DNA of 5,422 bases. Source: an uncultured bacterium. Its GTDB lineage: Bacteria > Bacteroidota > Bacteroidia > Bacteroidales > Marinifilaceae. The stretch lies in the NCBI GenBank assembly GCA_905215395.1, contig CAJMQA010000245.1, forward strand, positions 1 to 5,422, written 5' to 3'. The notes under the pieces are model-generated. The model searched no databases and had not been told where the DNA came from. It worked only from the letters and a program-made list of their open reading frames with translations. A program made the translations under genes and the position numbers. This document shows positions 1 to 5,422 of this stretch, piece after piece (position 1 is the stretch's first letter; each line of letters opens with the position of its first letter).

Positions 1-1048
1 CTCCATTCCCGATTATGCCCATTTGGCCACCGTAGGAGCAGGAGCGTCCTACAATAGTCTCACCGGTTTTCTGCCTTCCATCGGAAATGAAAACCTGACC
101 TGGGAAAAGACACGTACCATCGACTTCGGAATCAAACTGGGATTCCACAACCGGTATAACCTCAATGTCAACTATTACCATAAACTGACTTCTAACATGC
201 TGATGAGCATTCCCTATTCTCTGACCAGCGGATTTGCCAGCGGCTGGGGAAATGTCGGTAAAATGACCAATAAGGGAATTGAAATCGAAGCGACGGCAGA
301 CATTGTGAAAACCAAAGATTTTCTCTGGTCGGTCAACGCCAATTTTGCTTACAATAAAAGCGAAATCAAAGAATTATACCACGGTATACAAGAATATACA
401 GAAGCCAACACAGGTATAAAATACGTCATTGGTCATGCTCTGGGAGAATTCGAGATGGTACGCTGGGCCGGAGTAAATCCTTTGAACGGGGATGCCCTTT
501 GGTATACCAAGGAAGGTGAAATCACCAATGAATATAAAGCAAGTGATGCAGTACTGACCGGGAAAAGCTATCATGCCCCCTGGACCGGTGGTTTTTCAAC
601 CACACTGTCATACAAAAACCTTTCTCTGAGTGCACAATTCAGCTGGGTTTCCGGACGCTATATGATTAATAACGACCGTATGCAGAATGAAAGCAACGGC
701 AGGGATGCGTCCACCCAACAAGCCAGGACACTATTGTACGACCGTTGGAAAAAACCCGGAGACATCGCTAAAATACCCCGCCACGGAATCGGACCGCAAC
801 TGGATACCCGCTTTCTGGAAGATGCCTCTTTCCTGCGCCTGAAAAATCTGATGCTGGCCTACACTTTACCCCAGGATTGGATGCGACGAAGTGGTTTCCT
901 CTCCAATACCCGAATATACCTTCAGGGACAAAATCTATTGACTTTCACACCATTTACCGGAATGGACCCGGAATTTTCCCTGAATGTCTACCGGGCGGCA
1001 TATCCGCTTTCCAGACAATTTACTTTCGGACTGGAACTCACATTTTAA
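1..1048 (+). CDS. SusC/RagA-family TonB-dependent outer-membrane transporter, C-terminal part (5' end outside window)
   Basis: The reading frame is open from base 2 to the TAA at 1046-1048, giving 348 residues with no start; it enters from the left. Family members run to about 1000 residues, so the signal peptide, carboxypeptidase-like domain, plug and first barrel strands are missing here. What remains is the C-terminal half of the beta barrel: the family block NENLTWEK at residues 29-36, alternating aromatic/polar strands such as YNLNVNYYHKLTSNML, a glycine/asparagine-rich turn (NVGKMTNKGIEIEA), and the end YPLSRQFTFGLELTF with the terminal Phe expected of an outer-membrane barrel recognised by BAM. 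The role known for the family is TonB-driven import of oligosaccharides or oligopeptides across the outer membrane with a SusD-type lid. The SusD gene follows after 18 bases. The S8 protease downstream makes peptides the more likely substrate, but that is inference. An in-frame TTG at base 23 is an internal codon, not a start. Confidence 0.95.
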   Translation, partial: SIPDYAHLATVGAGASYNSLTGFLPSIGNENLTWEKTRTIDFGIKLGFHNRYNLNVNYYHKLTSNMLMSIPYSLTSGFASGWGNVGKMTNKGIEIEATADIVKTKDFLWSVNANFAYNKSEIKELYHGIQEYTEANTGIKYVIGHALGEFEMVRWAGVNPLNGDALWYTKEGEITNEYKASDAVLTGKSYHAPWTGGFSTTLSYKNLSLSAQFSWVSGRYMINNDRMQNESNGRDASTQQARTLLYDRWKKPGDIAKIPRHGIGPQLDTRFLEDASFLRLKNLMLAYTLPQDWMRRSGFLSNTRIYLQGQNLLTFTPFTGMDPEFSLNVYRAAYPLSRQFTFGLELTF

Positions 1049-1062
1049 TCCTTTAAACAGTA

Positions 1063-1077
1063 AGATATGAAAAAAAT
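1063..1077 (+). repeat. Shared translation-start context, copy 1 (SusD-like gene)
   Basis: The 15 bases agatatgaaaaaaat surround the start of the SusD-like gene and recur exactly at 2535-2549 around the next gene's start. There is no Shine-Dalgarno sequence before either ATG. The A-rich, unstructured start is usual for Bacteroidota. The match may simply reflect the common Met-Lys-Lys lipoprotein start with AAA codons. Confidence 0.6.
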
Positions 1078-2519
1078 TACCCTCTATATACTTATTTTCC
1101 TGACTTTGTCTTTGAGTGCCTGTCAGGATTTCCTGAATCCTCAACCGGCAGGCCAGATTCCGGAAAAAGACGCATTCACCAAACTGGCAGATTGCCGTTC
1201 AGCTATGAACGGGATTTATGCCCTTTGGAATACTCCAGTGTGATATGGCTTATACCGTGGTAGGTTTTATGGGAGAAAGCCAGGATATGTTCGAATGGAG
1301 TTACACTCCCACTACTGATGAGACAATGAATATATTTTACGCCCTGTACCGGATCAATAATGCCGTGAATTTCCTGCTGGAAAACTATCATCATGCCCTT
1401 ATCAAAGAAGAAGAAAAAGAAGAATTAAATAATATTCTGGCTGCAGCCTACTTCAGTCGTGCTCTGGCCATGTGTGAACTGGTCAAATACTATGCTCCCG
1501 CGTACGATCCGGATAATGCCGCAAATCAACCCGGCGTCCCCATTCAGGACAAAGCCAACGACAATAGCGTAAAACCTGTCCGGGCCAGCCTGGCACAAAA
1601 CTACACCCACATTCTGGAAGATCTGGCATTGGCTACCAAACTTTGTACCCTCGATGAGGCCGATGCTATTTACATCACCAAAGGCGCTATCGACGCTCTG
1701 TTCGCCCGGGTTTACCTATATATGGAAAACTGGAATGAAGCCGTCACAGCAGCCGGCCGGGTGATCAGCAACAAAAAATATGCTCTTGCCGATGCCACAG
1801 CCTGGCAGGGCTCCAACGACCCCAGCTCTCCCTTCACTGTGATGTGGTGGTTTGATCAAAGTAGCGAGATCATCTGGAAACTGAAATATACGCCAACCGA
1901 TTATCCGGGAACTTTGGGTAAATTGTTCACTTTTAAAAATGGAGCAGAATACAAGATTGAATATACACCCTCTCAGGCCATCGTTAACCAATACGAAAAT
2001 TCAGCCCAGATACTGGACTGCCGTCTGATCAACTACTTTGCATCAGCTATACTCGAAAACGAAGAGACTATTATTTTGAACAAATATCCCGGCAATCAGC
2101 AATTGGAAAGCGGAAGTCCGCTTTATGCGAATATGCCCAAAGTATTCCGTCTGGCAGAGATGTACCTGATCCGGGCAGAGGCTTACGCCCGCATGCCTTC
2201 TCCAAAGACAGCTCTGGCCAATGCAGACCTGCACTTTCTACGGGGCAAACGCATTGTAAATTATGCAAAGAAAGATCTAAGCGGTAATCAGCTTATTGAA
2301 GCCATCAAAACAGAACGGGTCAAAGAACTGATCATGGAAGGCCATCGTTTTTACGACCTCAAACGATACAAAGAGGGATTCACCCGTAAACCACAATATC
2401 TTTCTATTGCCCCCTATGACGCATTGTCCGTCAAGCCCGATAACAACCGCTGGATATGGCCGATCCCGAAACACGAGATAGATGCCAACCCCAATGTACA
2501 GCAGAACCCCGGTTATTAA
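1067..2519 (+). pseudogene. SusD/RagB-family substrate-binding lipoprotein, interrupted by a frameshift
   Basis: The ATG at 1067 opens a frame with a lipoprotein signal peptide: MKK, a hydrophobic stretch, then LSAC with the lipid-bearing Cys19, followed by QDFLNPQP as usual in SusD proteins. It reads on to SAMNGIYALWNTPV and stops at TGA 1241-1243 after 58 codons. The rest of the protein is in the next frame (+1), open from 1209 to the TAA ending at 2519. Joining the frames at 1241 gives about 483 residues, normal for the family. Family marks after the break are the TPR-like helix AAAYFSRALAMCELVKYY (about 125-142), RLAEMYLIRAEAYA (about 361-374), ERVKELIMEGHRFYDLKRY (about 416-434) and the ending NPNVQQNPGY. 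SusD proteins sit on the cell surface as the lid over SusC and capture ligand. An ORF starting at ATG 1218 lacks the signal peptide and is unlikely to be the true start. I am sure of the family. Whether the break is a mutation, an assembly error or recoding is open. Confidence 0.9.
1209..1243 (+). other. Frameshift interval in the SusD-like gene
   Basis: The upstream frame runs to TGA at 1241-1243. The downstream frame becomes open after a TGA at 1206-1208. The shift must therefore lie between 1209 and 1243, most likely after the conserved GIYAL residues (1211-1225). It corresponds to one extra base or two missing bases. The only short homopolymers there are CCC and TTT at 1221-1226. Confidence 0.85.
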
Positions 2520-2534
2520 CCAGTAATGAAATAC

Positions 2535-2549
2535 AGATATGAAAAAAAT
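2535..2549 (+). repeat. Shared translation-start context, copy 2 (accessory lipoprotein gene)
   Basis: This is an exact 15-base match to 1063-1077, with the ATG at 2539-2541 followed by a run of seven A. It supports 2539 as the true start, because the same spacing and context precede the SusD-like gene. Confidence 0.6.
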
Positions 2550-3408
2550 ATATACTCTGATTACAGCTTTTATATTCTTCACCCTGTTTACCGGTTGCGA
2601 AGAAAATGATATCGCTACCTATTCGGGACCTGAATTTGTCCAGTTTGCCCAATCCACTGCGAAATTTTCTGTCAAAGAAAAAGGTGAAAAGACTTATGAA
2701 CTACTGGTCGGAACCACCCAACCCTCCACCACTGATCTCACTTTAAGCATAGAGGTCGATACCAAAAACAGTACTGCCATAGAAGGCCGTGATTTCAGAT
2801 TACTGACTCCGGTAGTCACCATTCCTGCCGGCGAGATAAGCACCACAGTCAAAATCGAAAGCATGTACAAAAACCTGACTCCGGAAGGAGTGAAGCTGGT
2901 TCTCCTCATCAAAGGAGCTGACGAACTGATCAATCCCCATTTCGGGAATTCCTGCACTCTCAACTTATCACAGTTCTACGAACTATCGATGGAAAAACTG
3001 GTAGGAACTTATGTGCAGAAAAGTACCGATCCGGATGGAAATTCTTATGAAAACGAAGTGTCTGTTAAAAAATTAACCGACAATTCCATAGAAATATACA
3101 ACCTCAGCAATTTCGGGAGTACTGTAAAAGCCAATGTCAATTTTGAAGAAACAACGATTTCCATTCTGCCCGGTCAAGCCTTGCTCAAGGATTTCACCGA
3201 TCCGGAAGGTAAAAACCACGGAGACCTGATCATGTTTAAAGCTGTACTCAACGGCTGGGAATTACAGGGTGTTTATGAAGACGAACCCATCCGGGGAGAA
3301 TGCCGGTACACCGGACAGATTTTCCTGGATACCTGGGTACTGGGCAGCAAAAAAACACAATTATTCTTTGCAGCTTTCGAAAGGACTGTATTCACTCCCA
3401 AAAAATAA
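2539..3408 (+). CDS. Accessory surface lipoprotein with Calx-beta/DUF4843-like N-terminal domain
   Basis: This gene encodes 289 residues and starts 19 bases after the SusD-like gene, in the slot where SusE/SusF-type surface proteins are often found. The start at 2539 gives a clean lipoprotein signal peptide: MKK, a hydrophobic core, then LFTGC with Cys20. The acidic EENDI right after the Cys fits the surface-export signal described for Bacteroidota lipoproteins. Residues about 30-142 look like a beta-sandwich: EFVQF, then TAIEGRDF and VTIPAGEISTTVKIE, the pattern of Calx-beta-like and DUF4843-type domains. Residues about 147-285 (from FYELSMEKLVGTYVQ) are a second beta-rich unit with short alternating strands, possibly lipocalin-like; I cannot assign it to a named family. 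No catalytic motif is visible. The likely role is binding of substrate or of partner proteins at the surface, inferred from position and architecture only. The reading frame and lipoprotein nature are secure; the domain naming is tentative. Confidence 0.9.
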   Translation: MKKIYTLITAFIFFTLFTGCEENDIATYSGPEFVQFAQSTAKFSVKEKGEKTYELLVGTTQPSTTDLTLSIEVDTKNSTAIEGRDFRLLTPVVTIPAGEISTTVKIESMYKNLTPEGVKLVLLIKGADELINPHFGNSCTLNLSQFYELSMEKLVGTYVQKSTDPDGNSYENEVSVKKLTDNSIEIYNLSNFGSTVKANVNFEETTISILPGQALLKDFTDPEGKNHGDLIMFKAVLNGWELQGVYEDEPIRGECRYTGQIFLDTWVLGSKKTQLFFAAFERTVFTPKK

Positions 3409-3420
3409 ATACTCTTTGTC

Positions 3421-5422
3421 ATGAAATTAAAATTACTTATTCCATGGCTTATTCCTTTATTCTTCTCTTGCTCACAAGAAAAGGAAAGCTTGCCCACCTC
3501 CCCCAACCCACCGGACAAATCCACAGAATTTGTCCCGGGGGTACTCTATGTGAAACTCAAATCAGGGAGTGAATCACAGATACAGCTCTGTAACAACTCT
3601 TCCGCAGCCTTCACCGGCTTGCCGGATCTGGACAGTCTGGCTCTCCGTATAGGAGCTACCAAAATCAGACGCCTCTTTCCTCCCGCAGGGAAATTTGAAA
3701 AAAGAACCCGGGCGGCCGGCCTACACCTCTGGTATCTGATAGGATTCGACCGGAACACCCCGGTAACCAAAGCCTGTAGCGATTTGTCCCGGCTGCCGGA
3801 AATAGAATATTCCGAACCGATACCGGCGATCTCCCCGGAAATAAGAGGAAAAGCCACACCTGTAAACTGGCAACTACCACTTCAGGCCAAAACCAACTAT
3901 CCCTTCGACGATCCCCGTCTACCGGATCAATGGCATTACCACAACGAAGGAATTCTGCCGGACTCCCGGGCCGGAGCCGATATCAATCTGCTGCCCGCCT
4001 GGAACATCACCACAGGATCTCCAAAAGTAATTGTTGCCGTCGTCGACGGAGGAATAGATGTGACTCATGAAGACCTGCATGATAACCTATGGATCAACGA
4101 AGCTGAAAAAAACGGTAAACCCGGTATTGACGATGATAACAACGGCTATATAGACGATATATATGGCTATAATTTTGTCGATCAATCGGGCAATATCGTC
4201 GCCCAGGATCACGGGACCCATGTAGCCGGAACAGTAGCCGCCGTTAACAACAACGGTAAAGGAGTTTGCGGAGTGGCCGGAGGAAGCGGTAAACAAGACG
4301 GCGTGCGCCTGATGAGCTGCGAAATCTACAAACCCGATCCCAACAATCCGAATAACGACATCGGCACCACTTTTGTACCGGAAGCCATCAAATACGGAGC
4401 CGACAACGGAGCCGTCATCAGTCAGAACAGTTGGGGCTATCAATTCAAACCGGGTCAGATTCCGGATTTACCAAAAGCCACCCAGGATGCCATAGACTAT
4501 TTTATCACACATGCCGGTATAGACGATAACGGCCAACAAACCGGACCGATGAAAGGAGGAGTTCTCATTTTCGCTGCAGGAAACGAAAATACTTCCATTA
4601 AACAATATCCGGCCGGTTATAGTGAAGTCATCAGTGTAGCAGCCATGTCACCCGACTTTACCAAAGCTTCCTATTCCAACTACGGCAATTGGATCACCCT
4701 GACCGCCCCCGGAGGCACAGCCCCTTACTCCGGTCACTATACTGAAGCACATCAGGTATTGAGTACCTTACCCGGAAACCAATATGGTTATATGCAGGGA
4801 ACCTCCATGGCCTGCCCGCATGTTTCCGGAATCGCAGCATTGGTCGTATCCAAATACGGAGGCGTGGGATTTACTGCCGGTCTGCTCCGGATACGTCTGC
4901 TGAATGCCTCTAAAAATTTGCTTTACGAATATAATCCCAAATTCAGCAACCAGCTTGGGAAAGGATGTATCGACGCAAACCTGGCTCTCGGACAGGATGA
5001 AGGCATTCCTCCCGAAGCTGTTACCGACCTGCGGCTGAAATGGCTGCCGACACGCCTAACCCTGGACTGGACCATCACCCGGGATGAAGACAACGTCGTA
5101 CCCATGCGTTACGATCTGGCTTACTCTACCCAGGAACTGGATGAAAACCTGGATTATAAAGACTTACCATCCCATGTAAAGTTACAAGCCATCAATATCG
5201 GTAAAGCACAACCGGGCGACCCGTTCAGCTTCACTCTGACCGGATTGCAGGAAAATACCACCTATTATCTGCAATTGACAGCTGTCGATCCTTTCGGCAA
5301 CCGTTCCGCAGCTGCCCCGGGAACAGGTAAAACAACTCTTGCACAGCTACCTCCTCTCAATTGCCGGGGAAGCGGCGAATTCCTAATGTCACGTTACGGT
5401 ACCCATTCCGTAGTCTATGATG
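3421..5422 (+). CDS. Subtilisin-family (S8) serine protease lipoprotein with prodomain and FN3-like domain (3' end outside window)
   Basis: The frame is open from ATG 3421 to the window end (667 codons, no stop), 12 bases after the previous gene. The N-terminus is a lipoprotein signal (LFFSC, Cys17; Phe at -3 is slightly unusual), then a Pro/Ser-rich linker (about 22-36). A prodomain follows at about 37-140, beginning VPGVLYVKLKSG and ending LPEIEYSEPIPAI, like the fervidolysin-type propeptide. The catalytic domain is about 165-525. Asp209 lies in VVDGGID, His264 in HGTHVAGT, oxyanion Asn388 in AAGNE and Ser462 in GTSMACPH, so the active site is complete. DDDNNGYIDD (237-246) resembles a calcium-binding loop. 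Residues about 530-640 look like a fibronectin type III domain (TDLRLKW, then TTYYLQLTAVDPFGNRS). More C-terminal sequence must follow. It probably hydrolyses extracellular proteins at the cell surface and supplies peptides to the SusC/SusD transporter; the enzyme class is certain, the coupling is inferred. Confidence 0.96.
   Translation, partial: MKLKLLIPWLIPLFFSCSQEKESLPTSPNPPDKSTEFVPGVLYVKLKSGSESQIQLCNNSSAAFTGLPDLDSLALRIGATKIRRLFPPAGKFEKRTRAAGLHLWYLIGFDRNTPVTKACSDLSRLPEIEYSEPIPAISPEIRGKATPVNWQLPLQAKTNYPFDDPRLPDQWHYHNEGILPDSRAGADINLLPAWNITTGSPKVIVAVVDGGIDVTHEDLHDNLWINEAEKNGKPGIDDDNNGYIDDIYGYNFVDQSGNIVAQDHGTHVAGTVAAVNNNGKGVCGVAGGSGKQDGVRLMSCEIYKPDPNNPNNDIGTTFVPEAIKYGADNGAVISQNSWGYQFKPGQIPDLPKATQDAIDYFITHAGIDDNGQQTGPMKGGVLIFAAGNENTSIKQYPAGYSEVISVAAMSPDFTKASYSNYGNWITLTAPGGTAPYSGHYTEAHQVLSTLPGNQYGYMQGTSMACPHVSGIAALVVSKYGGVGFTAGLLRIRLLNASKNLLYEYNPKFSNQLGKGCIDANLALGQDEGIPPEAVTDLRLKWLPTRLTLDWTITRDEDNVVPMRYDLAYSTQELDENLDYKDLPSHVKLQAINIGKAQPGDPFSFTLTGLQENTTYYLQLTAVDPFGNRSAAAPGTGKTTLAQLPPLNCRGSGEFLMSRYGTHSVVYD

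Noticed and set aside
1404..1428. GAA/AAA-rich run in the SusD-like gene that might be a slippage-prone simple repeat.
   Set aside because: It is an imperfect run encoding a charged helix turn (KEEEKEELN), and the frame is continuous across it. The frameshift lies well upstream.
3410..3418. A possible Bacteroidota -7 promoter element (TA...TTTG) just before the protease gene.
   Set aside because: The spacing between TA and TTTG is three bases rather than two, and I see no convincing -33 TTTG partner. The 12-base spacer fits an operon better.
3406..3423. The accessory lipoprotein and the S8 protease are in the same frame, separated by one TAA and four codons, which hints at stop readthrough or a split fusion gene.
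   Set aside because: The protease has its own ATG followed by a proper lipoprotein signal peptide, and TAA is the stop least prone to readthrough. Two separate genes explain it fully.
3300..3572. A 90-codon + strand frame bridging the end of the accessory lipoprotein and the start of the protease.
   Set aside because: It overlaps two well-supported genes in another frame, and its predicted protein has no recognisable feature.
4170..4177. TAATTTTG matches the Bacteroidota -7 consensus inside the protease gene.
   Set aside because: It lies in well-conserved coding sequence with no upstream -33 element and no gene starting after it.
4087..4443. Reverse-strand open frame of 118 codons opposite the protease catalytic domain, and similar ones at 3546-3857 and 2277-2582.
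   Set aside because: Each lies opposite a gene with clear family motifs and shows no domain, signal peptide or start context of its own. They are shadows of the + strand codon pattern.

Overview
This window is a dense, single-strand run of four outer-membrane or surface genes. It is typical of a member of the Bacteroidota, most likely order Bacteroidales. The main clues are a SusC/RagA-type TonB-dependent receptor followed directly by a SusD/RagB-type lipoprotein, lipoprotein signal peptides on every downstream gene, very short spacers (18, 19 and 12 bases), and starts with no Shine-Dalgarno sequence in an A-rich context. I cannot name a genus from sequence alone.

Layout, all on the + strand: (1) bases 1-1048, the C-terminal part of a SusC-like beta-barrel transporter, whose 5' end lies outside the window; (2) 1067-2519, a SusD/RagB-like lipoprotein gene broken by a frameshift in the interval 1209-1243; (3) 2539-3408, a 289-residue lipoprotein with a Calx-beta/DUF4843-like first half and a beta-rich second half; (4) 3421 to the window end, a lipoprotein subtilisin-family (S8) serine protease with prodomain, intact catalytic residues and a fibronectin-III-like domain, still open at base 5422. 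No stretch over 300 bases lacks a gene. I see no RNA gene, mobile element, CRISPR array, convincing promoter or terminator.

Working model (inference): the genes form one operon encoding a surface peptide-acquisition system. The S8 protease would cut extracellular protein, the accessory lipoprotein would bind substrate or partner proteins, and the SusC/SusD pair would import the resulting oligopeptides, as RagAB does in Porphyromonas gingivalis. The most important anomaly is the frameshift in the SusD-like gene. If real, it removes the transporter's lid and leaves the system impaired. If it is a sequencing error, the operon is intact.
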